NCBI GenBank assembly: GCA_905221615.1
Contig: CAJNDT010004546.1
Coordinates: 51,001-115,000, forward strand
Direction: 5' to 3'
Source of the DNA: Symbiodinium sp. CCMP2592
Taxonomy: Eukaryota > Sar > Dinophyceae > Suessiales > Symbiodiniaceae
Length of the DNA stretch: 64,000 bases
The notes under the pieces are model-generated. The model saw only the letters and a program-made list of their open reading frames with translations, was not told the DNA's origin and did no database searches. Below, in pieces: positions 12,719-23,673 of this stretch (positions are counted from its first letter, which is position 1; each line of letters starts with the position of its first letter). Both the position numbers and the translations under genes were made by a program.

Positions 12719-14189
12719 CAAGGATCCCGCAGTTGGCTGAGCCATGACACCACGCTTGAATCAGGAAGAGCGCCAGGACCAGCAGAGACAGCGGAAGCGC
12801 TCTCGAGGCGTTGTGAATCAAAGCCACCGTGAGGTATCCTGAATGGGGGTCCAGGGTTTGGGGTTCAGGGTTGAGGGTTTAGGGTTCTGGGTTGAGCAGG
12901 GTTAGGGACTGCGTAGCCATCGGAGCAGAAAATGACATGAAGCTTGCCTGCAATCATACTTTCCTATGATCTGAGCCCTTCGCAGTGTAACACATCTGAC
13001 ATGCGCCCAGTACGCTCACTCACAGCATTCGGCAGTCTGAACCCTTGATGAGTTTGGGGCTCTGGGGCATACCTACGTAATCCAAAAGCTTTAGTCTGAA
13101 AGCCAATTCGAATGCCGGTCGAGGATTCGAGGTGCTGTGTAGAGTAGTTGTATTCAGGGTTTGGGGCTTTGGGGTCCATCGCATTTGGCCTCATGAAGCC
13201 GGTAACACCCAAAACCCAGCACCTGCAAACACAAAGCTTAACCCCTACTGTAAGCCCTAAGCTTGCTGCAAGCACCCTGCGGGTACAAGCCTACTTGGAC
13301 CCCCATTCCAAAACCCAAACACCGCTGATCCCCATTCCCCGCGCGTGTTGGCGCTCAGCCTGCCATCGCAAGCCAAAACAGCGCCCTCTTCCATCTCGCC
13401 TTGAGCCTTACAATGGTCTATTCTATTCTGCTATATCATATGTCATTCTTGAGCTTCCGCTAAAGCTTTCTTGGGTTGAGGCTCTTCCGTGGCTGGGTTT
13501 GGAGTCGGCGTAAGAGCCTTAAGACCAGTATGGTATATTAAGCAAACAGAAACTCCAGCTTCCTTGCAGACAACCCCCACTTCCGACTCCCATGTCCCTA
13601 CTCTAAAACCCTAAACCCTAAACCCGCTTGCAGCGGCTGTTGTGCCGCAGGCCCTGTTCTGAGTTGTTCTGAAATCTAGGGGTTTAAGGGTTTCAGGTAA
13701 ACCGCAAGGGGCTTTGAGACCTGCATGGCTAGACGTCCCTCTTGAGAGGGGAGCCCCTAGAAGGTTTCGCACGTGATCGCTTGGGCTACAGGGCTTTTGG
13801 ATTTCGGTTTGGGGAACCCTAAACCCTAAACCCCACATTTTGTTACCAGCTTCCAGTGTCGTGGCTTTAACTCGGGAATACCGTCGTCCAAGCTCCCGTC
13901 ACCCTACGGAGTTTGGGGTTTAGGGTTTCGGTCCTAAGCCCCGCCACCGAAACTCAAATCTCCCAAAGCTCAAACGCTTGGTCTCTGTGCCAAGTTGCCA
14001 AGCCGGGCAGCAACTGCTCTGGACGCTGTCACCTCTGCGCTCGCAAGCTCCGGGGCTTTTCGGACTGCGGCTGTTTGGGACTGTCGAGCTTGTCACCTGG
14101 GGAATAGGGGACCCTAATATAGTACCCTGAATAGTAGGATCCTTGTGATAAGGACCCTAAATAAGGTACCCTCTAATTTTCGCTACGGT

Positions 14190-14247
14190 CTTCCGTCCTT
14201 TTGCTTTCTTCATCGCGAACAAACTGTATCTGGGCCTCATCTGGTGT
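14190..14247 (-). CDS. Possible short exon, unidentified
   Basis: Minus strand reads AQIQFVRDEESKRTEDRS after an AG. The antisense reading (VFRPFAFFIANKLYLG) looks like a membrane helix but is what antisense of Glu/Lys-rich codons produces; strand consistency with neighbours favours minus. Low certainty. Confidence 0.25.
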
Positions 14248-14497
14248 CCGATGCTACACCCGAACACCCAACCCCTTCACCCCAAGGCCCGAGCCTCGAA
14301 ATATGTGGGTGGTTGTCAAAATTTGGGTCCCTTTTGGGGTCCTTATTATGATACGGCACCTATTACTTAGGGTACCCAAAAAAGTGACCCTAAGTTTGAT
14401 AACTACCCATGTGGGCTGAGCCAGAAATCGCGAGGTTCCGCAAGTGACGAGCTGAGACTTGAGGATTTGGGGCTTTCCGAAATTAAGGGGTACCAGT

Positions 14498-14616
14498 TAG
14501 GTACGGCCCGAATACAGTAAGAGTGTATAATAGGGCTACTATTAAGGTCCTACTATATCTATATTATGAATATATTATTCAACTATTACTGAGTGGGGGC
14601 CGTACCTAAGGTACCA
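14498..14616. mobile_element. MITE-like element, family E
   Basis: Left end GGTACCAGTTAGGTACGGCC, right end GGGGCCGTACCTAAGGTACC. The sister copy 60884-60999 shares GGTACGGCCCCCCATACAGT and TTGGGGGCCGTACCCAA. Both have an AT-rich middle with ATAGGGCT. Confidence 0.75.
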
Positions 14617-17559
14617 GTACCTTGCTTTGGGGGGGTCCTGATAATAGGGATCCTACTATCTAGGGTACTATGTTAGGGTACCCTATTTTCGGAAACTCCC
14701 ATTTTGGATGTACTGCAGAAGTTTGCAGAAGCGTTTTCAATCCCATCCTCCAGATCCGAAACACCAAAAAGCCCCAAAACCCCTAGAACCTTAAAACCCA
14801 AACCCGGAACCCCGAAGCCCAAGCTCTAAACTCTAAAGCTCTACATCCTGAAGTCCCGAACCCCGACCCTTGAAACCCAGCTGGATGCGACCAAATCGCT
14901 GCTTCCTGCGAGACCTCCTTTCTTAGGCGAGTACTGCCCCGAGCAGAGGGGCCTGGCTGCTACCAGAAAAGGTTCAGGAAACGAAAGGGTCTCTCTTTGA
15001 AGGGATCTATAGGGGCTACTATAAGGGCTACTTTCAGGAGTAGGATTATAGGTCTTTAGAGGGTTCGAATAACAGAGCTACTATCAGGGCTACTATACGG
15101 TTGACCATGCGAGTTACCATAAGTTAAGGGTTATATGATGTAGCTTGGGGCTCGGACTCTGTGCGACCTATGCCCTAGAGCTTAGTCGGCACCCTCGTCC
15201 CTAGACAACGGAGAGTCTGGAGAGGGGGCCTCGTGGGAAGCGAAACACTGAAAACAACAAATCAATCAACAAAGATAAATGGAGATAGCATACAAGTTCA
15301 TATCTATATCTATAGATCAATATCTATATCTAAATGTAATGGCATAGCAGGTGCCCCAGCCGAGGCGCTTTGGTTTGGAGATCTTTCGAGAGCGTGGTCA
15401 TCTTTGGGGTTTGGACCTTAGCACCTGAATGTCAGAATAGGGTCTTCGGCTCCCATATGGAACCCTGAGGCACATCATTAGCAATTAATTATGCAAGTAG
15501 CCTTCAAGAAAACGAGATACAAGTCCAACAGCTCAGGATACAAACGGCTTGACCTTGCAAGCTTACACTACCAGTATGAGGCTCAGGCTTCTACAGCATG
15601 CATGCGCTGACTGCTAAACATGCTGACAATGGCTGGGTTGCCATTGGCGGGTGCTTGACACGGCTACCGGGGCGAGAGCCTACATCAGGACTGAAGGCCC
15701 AGATAAAGATTAGACAGGTTTAGGGTTTAGGGTACAGGATGAAAAGTAAAATGCCAATGATTTGCGCTGACATCGGTGGCAGAGTCCAGTAGAAGCTGTA
15801 TGCAACACAGAAGATCCTCCTACCTTCAGAATTCCCGTCATCACTCATAGCATCATCCTCGTTTTCAGCATCATGGACCATCATCATGGTCAGCATCATC
15901 ATCGCCACTAGCCTTGGCAGCATCGCCAGAAAGCAGAGCTATACTGCCTGGACCAATGCGCTCTACGACCCCGGGAAGACCTCTCTCCATCATCGCCATC
16001 GCTGGGTACAGCGCGGCTCGGAGCTCCAGGAGGGACCAACTCAGGAACAGCAAAAGGCAGCTTAAAATCGGCACCTAAATAATTACCAATACTATTTTGG
16101 GGGTTCCTTATAATCAGTACAGCAAAGCGGGCCGCAAAACCCTATTCCAATTATTAAGGCCGCCCCATTAGGAGGCTCACAGGCCTGCCTCTTGGGGTCT
16201 TCTTTAAGATGCTTTACCTCGAAGGGGCACGCTCGGGAGGTTCGAGGCATGCTTCTTTGGGCGGTACTCTGCGCGCCACTCAGGGGATTCGTGTCTCGAA
16301 GCATCAAAAGCACTGATTCGCAGGAATAGAGCTATCAGCATGCTGCGTACCCCTGTTGCGGCTTACGGCTGATGTGCTCAACATGACGACGAAACAGAAA
16401 AGCAAGAGGACACCCACGTCGACAATAAAACGAGACGAGTACGAGTATGATAGTGAGAATGGTACTGACTAGCATTTCCGAGATGGTTAACTGCTGGCTA
16501 CGGGGATTCCATGGTTTCCACGAAGTGCAGTTTATGCGCCGGAGGCCCTACACTGACCATGATGGTCATGTGATGATGACAATGATGACGAGGATGGCGA
16601 TGCAGAATATGAAGACGAAAGCGACGACGAAGACGAGGATGAGCGTGAGGTGATGATGATGCTGACGACGTTGATGATGACGACGGCGACGACAAAATGC
16701 TTCAATATTCTGCCTCTCACAACATCAACTGCTACTATCGTCCTGCTCGACACCTCCAACCCCAAGCTCCCTGAATTTGCCCAAGCGAGAGATTACTGTG
16801 CCAGCTGACGGCCGAAACAGGACTCCCCAGAAAATCATCCCCCCCCCATCCTCAAATAGTGCAGAACAAAAAGAACACAACTCATGATGAGAAACACTCA
16901 AGCCAAATCAACCCAACTCTTTGCAAATGGGGTGGTGGGGCTTCTCTGGGTTTGGTGTTTACCAGTGTGCATACCAACCCACCACCGTCACGACCACGAC
17001 CACAGCAGCAACAACACCAATAACAACAACAATCGATTATGACAAGTCTGAGTAATAAATGATATATATTTTGCATAGTGCGAGTTGCATCCAGGCTGTT
17101 CTCAACTTCCGACGACGCCATGTGCCAAAGCTCAAACCAAAAGGGGCAGGACTGTGCTAGAGTGGTGAGGGTGTCAAAGGCCGCATTACTGGACGTGTTA
17201 GAGTTTGGGGTAGCTTCCATGACAGCAGGCGGACATCCACATCGAGTGTTGACTGCACAGCTTGGGCTCGTGCTGTCGGGCTCAAAAACTATATAAAGTT
17301 GTAGGATAATATCAACACAAAGCTCGCACGGATGTCATAAGACTCGGCTATCCGAGTTCCGTGCTAACCTGCTTCGAGACATTGGCATCTTGTCAGTAGG
17401 GTTTGGGGCTCAAGGGAGTCTGTTCAAGATTCTTTTCACTTCAGGGGTAGAGCTTGGCGAGGCTGGCGTCGAAGCACATAGGTCGGCCCGATAATTGCAG
17501 CGGGGAGCTGGTGCGAAATTGCCGTACCCAGAGTATAGCAGTAGCAGTTGCAGTAGCAG

Positions 17560-17895
<336 letters not shown>

Positions 17896-18295
17896 AGTAG
17901 CAGTAACAGTAGCTATAGGAATCGCAGCAGCAGTAGCAAGAAGCAGCAGCAATAATGGCAGCAGGAGCAGCACAAGCAGTGGCAACAGTAGCAGCAGCAG
18001 TACTGCTTCCAGAAGGGATACTATGGGTGTACAGGTAGTACCTGAAGTGTTGCGGCCGTGCATCAAATCAGAGGCGGCTAGGTACAAGTCTAATCAGAAA
18101 GTGATAGCAACATCCTCAGAAAGACAGCCGTGCACACTGAACGAGAGCCTGGATATGACCTTTCAATAGAATTCAGAATGGCAGTTGGCCTTGCACCCGG
18201 ACTTCCACCCACTTAACCAAGAAAGCCCGAAGCCTCAACACTCACATCTCTCAGCTCCGACAAGTCGGGTTGAGGCCGTGTGGCTACGCTTTGCT

Positions 18296-18442
18296 TCAGG
18301 TTCCAGGCAGTCGGAACAGCTTTTGTTTCGCGAACAGCTCAGCTGGCGCTCTACTCAACAAAATCGTCATTTTCTGAACCTCCCGCACTTCACCGGAGAT
18401 CCGAATCCCGAAACGGTAGAGCCCCCGTACCGAGATCAAGTG
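18296..18442 (-). CDS. Possible terminal exon of an unidentified protein
   Basis: After the acceptor CCCCAG the minus strand is open for 48 codons to TGA: it includes LISVRGLYRFGIRISGEV and MTILLSRAPAELFAKQKLF. Composition is protein-like. The opposite strand is also open with a basic, Gln-rich reading, so the call rests on strand agreement with neighbouring genes and on the acceptor. No family recognised. Confidence 0.35.
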   Translation of the reverse strand, partial: HLISVRGLYRFGIRISGEVREVQKMTILLSRAPAELFAKQKLFRLPGT

Positions 18443-18916
18443 CTGGGGAGGTTCAGAAAAGCGAGAGCTATCCAGTCAACTCCCTTCAGGTGATGAGTCT
18501 GGAATTTCATGGTTGCAGCCCCCCGGTGCCCCCTGCCCCTGTCAGCTCCAGTATCTAAATCCCGAAAATCAAGAAGACCTCAATCTAAACCAACCGCCCC
18601 AAGTCTCCAAAACCCCAGCCGTGAGCCAGAAACCTAGTCACTTAGCCTTAGCAAGCCATGCCTACCCTGCCAAGCATTGACTCACGGCTTCTACAATTCT
18701 AGGGAGAAGTTGGGGTTCAGGGTTAGGGGTTTTCCCGTTAAGGATTTAGGCTTGGGGGCTCAGGAACAAGGTCTACGTAGGCAGTTACATGTAAAGGATT
18801 TATGTTTTACAGGTAAGCTTTAGCGGAGTTTGTCGCTCAGGGCAGTGTTAGGCTGCGGGGTTGGGACATAGGAATACTGCAAATCCCTATAGAAGCCTTG
18901 AAGGGGGCCTTTAAGG

Positions 18917-19028
18917 AACCCTACCTTAACCTACCAAACCCTACTTATTTGTAGGGTCCCTATAAACTCCATATTAGGGTTCATAATAAGCACCGACAAA
19001 AAAGTAGGGTTTGGTAGGTTAAGGTAGT
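18917..19028. mobile_element. Inverted-repeat element
   Basis: Left arm CTACCTTAACCTACCAAACC, right arm GGTTTGGTAGGTTAAGGTAG, a 25-bp perfect inverted repeat around an AT-rich centre. A related end, TACCTTAACCCCGAATAACC, borders another element at 4248-4334 with a diverged copy at 2712-2800. Confidence 0.7.
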
Positions 19029-19770
19029 TACTAAGTCCCGTACAGTGGCCTCTTGCGGCCTTCAAGCTTCAGCTTCACGGTTTTTATCAACTCGAAAACC
19101 CCAGGCACAACACCCGAAAGCCCATACCAGGACCCCCGAATGGCCTTTGATGGAATGCTTGTGGTCCGTAATGGTGGGTATTTAGCTTATGGGGGGTCTA
19201 AGTAGGACCCAAAACCCTATACTCCGAAACCCTGTAACCCTAAACCCTACAACCCAAAGCCTGTGAAGACCCTATATGCAACCCTAAACCCTAAAATTAC
19301 ATCCTGCATTAAAGCCGATGCCGCGCGGGGTTTAGGGTTTAAGAGACTACTGCAAGCATATGATGGTGGTCCCAGAGGACAGGGCGCTTGCAGACAGTAC
19401 TAGCAGGATTCGTGACAATACAAAGGACTGGCAGAGAGGAGGCTGTACATGTCGGACGTTCGATTTAAAGGATTCGTTCTGCTAAAGTTGGGTCTCGAGC
19501 CCCGGCACAAGTAGGCAAAAACCCCTACCTAAGTGCAAAAGCCACCTACATCCTGAAGCAGCCATTGTTGAGGGTTGAGGGCTTCGGCTCGACCCTAAAA
19601 CACAAAAAAGACGGACCCCACAGGTTTCTGCAGGTTAGGATTTTGGGGCTGGAGCTCAACATGTTACCATTCCTCCAGCTGCAGGGGGGCCTGCTGAAAG
19701 AGGGGCTGCCTTCTGGAACCTGCAGACGCCTTTGCCGCTTGCAGGTTCCAGGGTCGGTTCTTGGAAATCC

Positions 19771-19859
19771 TTACCTTGGGTTAGTAGGGAATGGAGGAAT
19801 GGGGTACAAGTATAACTACTATAACTACCATTCTTCCATTCCGTACTAACCAAAGGTAA
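19771..19859. mobile_element. MITE-like element, family B
   Basis: An 89-bp palindromic unit: TTACCTTGGGTTAGTAGGGA at the left, and CGTACTAACCAAAGGTAA at the right, with GGAATGG/CCATTCTTCCATTCC inside. A sister copy is at 40182-40267; related elements with GTGCTTAGTAGGGAATGG ends are at 35969-36053 and 49335-49434. Confidence 0.8.
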
Positions 19860-20337
19860 GAATCTCCTTCTTCGGGAACTAAGCCCGAAGGCTTGAGCTC
19901 TCAAGGGTTTCTTCAAGCGTTCTTTTCGGGCACCAGTACGGGTTCTATGGGGAGTGCCATGACCGCTTGAGGGTAAAGTTTTGGGTTCACAGGTTAGGGC
20001 AGCTAGGAATTTAGGGTCCCGCCAAGAATCTCAATACTCGAAAGAACCCTAAACCCTAAACCGCAAATTTTCCTTCGTTTCAGAGCTCAGGGGCTTCATC
20101 AAGCCTTGTGCCGAAAAGCATTGGGGGCCGTTCTGCAGGAGGCGAACTCCATTTTGAGAAACCCTCCTCTTCAGACTTCCAACCACTGGGCGTAGGTAGG
20201 CTTTGGGGCTTGGAGCTTTCACGCTTTGTAAGGCTTATACAGGGCTCTTATATTCTTGAAGGTCTTCTTTAAGGGTTCCTTTAGGGCTCCTTTATGGGAT
20301 CCTTGAAGCTGTGAGACCCAAAGCCTTTGGTCAGTGC

Positions 20338-20429
20338 AAAACGCCAGCGAGCTCCTCGATTTGCACCTTGCCGTTTCCGTCTTTGTCCGCCGCCAGCAGC
20401 CTCGAGACCATCTTCTCACGTCCAAGCAG
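20338..20429 (-). CDS. EF-hand calcium-binding protein exon
   Basis: The 92-nt exon reads LLGREKMVSRLLAADKDGNG then KVQIEELAGV. DKDGNGKVQIEE is a canonical EF-hand loop (D1, D3, N5, K7 backbone, Q9, E12). The acceptor is TTCAG, and a GC donor follows (TT/GCAC), leaving phase 2. A likely upstream exon is at 20648-20568. The rest of the protein is not assembled, so whether it is a calmodulin-like or a larger multidomain protein is unknown. Confidence 0.72.
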
Positions 20430-20567
20430 CTGAAGCACTGGAGTAGATGATGGCTGTAGTCCTAATAAGGAGCCCTGAGGAATAATGCTGGTAGTTCTTC
20501 CAGCTTCTGTATATTATGGTTGGGACCGAAACCTGGACGCCGAAGCCCGACCAAGTTGAAAGGGTCC

Positions 20568-20648
20568 TTCTTGCTATCGGAATCCTGGCATTCGAGGAAA
20601 GCTTCTTCTTCTGCGTGTACAAGGGCCCAGAGGTCGGACCTACCGTTA
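20568..20648 (-). CDS. Possible exon upstream of the EF-hand exon
   Basis: After the acceptor CGGTAG the minus strand reads SDLWALVHAEEEAFLECQDS followed by DSKK, an acidic helix-like segment typical of sequence preceding EF-hands. It lies 140 nt upstream of the EF-hand exon on the same strand. Splice donor not resolved. Confidence 0.45.
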
Positions 20649-20858
20649 CAGAAGTCAGCGGATAAAGCTGATTATCATGCCAGGAACTTTTTAGGATGCA
20701 TGTTCACAGCACCAAATCCTCGTATGTAGGGGCCTGAAGCATTAGAATAGGGTTTTGGGGGCTCCTTACTGCAATTATGGTAAAATACAGCCCCAAGTCC
20801 TATTCTAATTGTTCCGGCCCCTACAGCACATGCCTCTGAGCCCCGCAACAGATCACTT

Positions 20859-20984
20859 GCTTGGAGGATCATGGGACTTAGTAAGTATGGTTACAAGTAC
20901 CTTAATTGTGGTTATAAGGAACTATAAGTATAGATAGTTACCTTAATTATAACCCTAGTTACTAAGTCCCATGATCCTCTAAGT
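20859..20984. mobile_element. MITE-like element, family A
   Basis: Second copy of the family at 3827-3950. It starts CTTGGAGGATCATGGGACTT and ends AAGTCCCATGATCCTCTAAG. The internal GGTTACAAGTACCTTAATTG matches copy 1 with few changes. Confidence 0.8.
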
Positions 20985-21068
20985 GCAACTGGGAGGCAGC
21001 TGGTGGGCTAAGGAGCCGGAGGCATTGCCAGGAAGCCGCGTCCGGAGAAAGCTCTCCACCTTGCGGGC

Positions 21069-21102
<34 letters not shown>

Positions 21103-21410
21103 TATATATATATAGGTATACATATATATATATATATATATATATGGCTGCTTCAGAGATGGTAGGTCTGAGTGGTTCAGCTCGTAAGGTTTGGGATCCA
21201 AGGATGGGAATTTGGGATCTGCGAGTGTGTGGTTCGAGATCCAGTGTTGAAGGTTTGGCGTTCCGACTTGCCTCTGGAAAGACAATGTTCAGTCCCCAAG
21301 GGTCCAAAGGACCCAATAATTAGGTACTCGGGTTTAGGATAGTAGTTATGTAGCTCAATATTTAGGGGAGTATATGATTATTAGGTACTTGGACCCTTAG
21401 AAAGTCAGTA

Positions 21411-21545
21411 TCGAATCGGGTGGGATGTCTGAGAGAAGCCTCCCTTTGCTACCCTTGGGATGGGTGGCAAAGGAAACAGTCCCAGTCTAAGCTTCTGGAT
21501 TAAGGCTGCAGCCAGTTCTACTTCATCAGCCATTTTCTGATTCGG
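21411..21545 (-). CDS. Possible coding exon, unidentified
   Basis: Minus-strand open segment MADEVELAAALIQKLRLGLF followed by PLPPIPRVAKGGFSQTSHPI, ending at a stop. Reads as ordinary protein; no family recognised. Could be a C-terminal exon of a neighbour. Confidence 0.3.
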
Positions 21546-22167
21546 GGCACTAGATCGAAGCAGAACCCTAAACCCTAAACCCCAAAATGGGACGAGAGAT
21601 ATCAGATACAGCCTCTGCGTTTCGGACTTCGGGGTTGCAAAACGAGAATGGCGCTGGCCTTCGGATTCGGGGTTCCAGGAAATCAAGAGGTCTATAGCTT
21701 TCGGATATCGGGCCATCCTAACCTAAACCCCTAAAACCCATAAAACCCCTAAAACCCCTAAACCCCTAAACCCCTAAACCCCTAAACCCTAAACCCCTAA
21801 ACCCCTAAACCCCTAAACCCCTAAACCCCTAAACCCTATAATGCCTAAGTTCAAGCTCGAGGGAAGCCTCTCGGTTGTGGCCTTCCCTGTTTCTGGGGCT
21901 CCGTGTTTTCTCGTTTCGTCACTCCTACTGCCCTAGGTTTAAAGGTTTAGGGTTGAGGGTTTAGGGCTTCTACCTAACATAGGGAACGAAATCAGTACCG
22001 ATATCATTTTGGGGTTTCTTGTTGTAGTATAACCAATCGCAAAAACCTTTTTGTTCGAACTACTATCTAAGTATAATCTTGCAATTAAGGCCAAAAGTAC
22101 GTGCACTACCCTGCCCTGTAAGGTTTAGGGCTGTTTGAGGTATAGGGGTCTGGGGCCTCAGGGTTTA

Positions 22168-22385
22168 AACTACAACCGCACTGCTCTTCGCTGGAGTGCC
22201 GTGAGTTGGGCTTGCGAGGCATGCTATTGCCGCTCTCGGATACTACGGCTACGTCTGCTTCAGAATCATCAGTCTTGCTGACATGCAAAATGTGGATAGC
22301 ACCAGGAAATGTCTTGCGCTTGTCAACCTTTGTTGCTTCTTGCGGCAGCGCGCTTTCAATTAATCCTATGCCTGGCGCAGCCCTC
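22168..22385 (-). CDS. Possible coding exon, unidentified
   Basis: About 65 codons on the minus strand: IGLIESALPQEATKVDKRKT, FPGAIHILHVSKTDDSEADV, AVVSESGNSMPRKP... The hydrophilic, mixed composition and length exceed what chance in this AT-balanced region would usually give. The plus strand is also open. No domain recognised. Confidence 0.4.
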
Positions 22386-23062
22386 GACGCTCATTCCCGG
22401 CCTCAGCGCTGTCGGCCAAGCCACCTCAGCTCACCCGAGGGTTTAGGGTTTAGGGTTTAATATAACTATCATGTCAGAAAACTATAGAAATACCACCACA
22501 CTACTGTACTGATAAAGGCCACTTCTGGGGCTTGGGGAGTCTTCTCAAACGCTTTGCTTCAGACCGGAGAGTCTAGACTTCTGGGTTTGGGTTGACCGAA
22601 GGATCCCCGAGCCCTGGGCGCGGGGCCCGGCGAAAGAGGATTATCCTCGAGAGCTAGGAGCTTGCGCCCTGCACAACAACAAATATGACGATGCAAAGTA
22701 TGTTGGTCCACGCTTTCTAGTACTAGAATAATACTATTATGGTACTAGACTAATACTATTATAGTACTATAACAGCACTAACGATGAAAGCCAAAAGCCC
22801 CGGGAGCCAGCTAGCCTAGAGCCGGCCAGCAAGTTAGAGGACATGTGTGAGGTTAGGGTCTCGCCAGCATAGGGTCTTTGAAGTTTCTCACAGCAACGTG
22901 GACCCCAAAGCACTATCATTGCCATTAAAGTACAATAAACTCGTTATTATAGTACTAGAATAGTCAATGTCGTTATAGTAATAGAGTCGTACTATGACAA
23001 TACTACTATAGTACAATAAGAGTACTATTATAATACTAGTTCAGTACTATAACCTCAGGACT

Positions 23063-23128
23063 TGACCGGGCGTTCAACATGATTCCAATAATAGGCTCGC
23101 AGACGCTGAAGGGCCTGATGAGGCATCC
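23063..23128 (-). CDS. Possible short exon, channel-linker-like
   Basis: Reads CWMPHQALQRLRAYYWNHVE. The pattern LQxRxRxYYxxxWxx resembles the C-linker start after S6 of cyclic-nucleotide-gated/HCN/KCNH channels, but 24 residues are not enough to be sure. Minus strand, as are its neighbours. Confidence 0.25.
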
Positions 23129-23673
23129 AACACGCATAGTACAAACTAAAATAAGTATACGATTCTGCTATATACTTTAACAGTGTACTGTTATCGTACA
23201 TACTAGAATAGCGTGCTATCAGAGGCTTCCTGGAAAGCTTCCGGAGCGGCCTAAGTCCCATCCTGAAGAAAAATACAATGTGTAGTTCAGCACTGCCTTT
23301 TGTTCTGCTGCTATTGCCAGGTAGGAAGCAGAGCTGCAGTGCGGAGTATCATTGCCCCTCGTTCTGTACACTGCGTTCGTGTACGAGACTGTGCAGCAAG
23401 TCGGCCGTTCTGTTCTGTACACTGTACATGTGCAAGGTTGGCAAAACATTGAACCCTGCTTTGGGCAGCCTGAAAAACCTTTCCAAGCACCGGATGCATT
23501 CTTGAGTTAGTAATTGGCGATAGCGAAAATCACGATGACTATCGCGATTCGGATAACAGTCATAGCAATAGCAAGAGTAATAGAACGAATGCTTGTGTGA
23601 AATACATTGTGATTACTTTACGAGAACACTAAACAAGTACTACAATAGCTGGGTTCAGTCTACTGTATGCCTT

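Noticed and set aside
13330-13510. ABCG-transporter-like segment on the plus strand (GLFYSAISYVILELPLKL)
   Set aside because: Its antisense reads PTPNPATEEPQPKKALAEAQ, an ordinary hydrophilic protein segment; hydrophobic antisense of Glu/Lys-rich codons is a common artefact, and all supported genes are on the minus strand.
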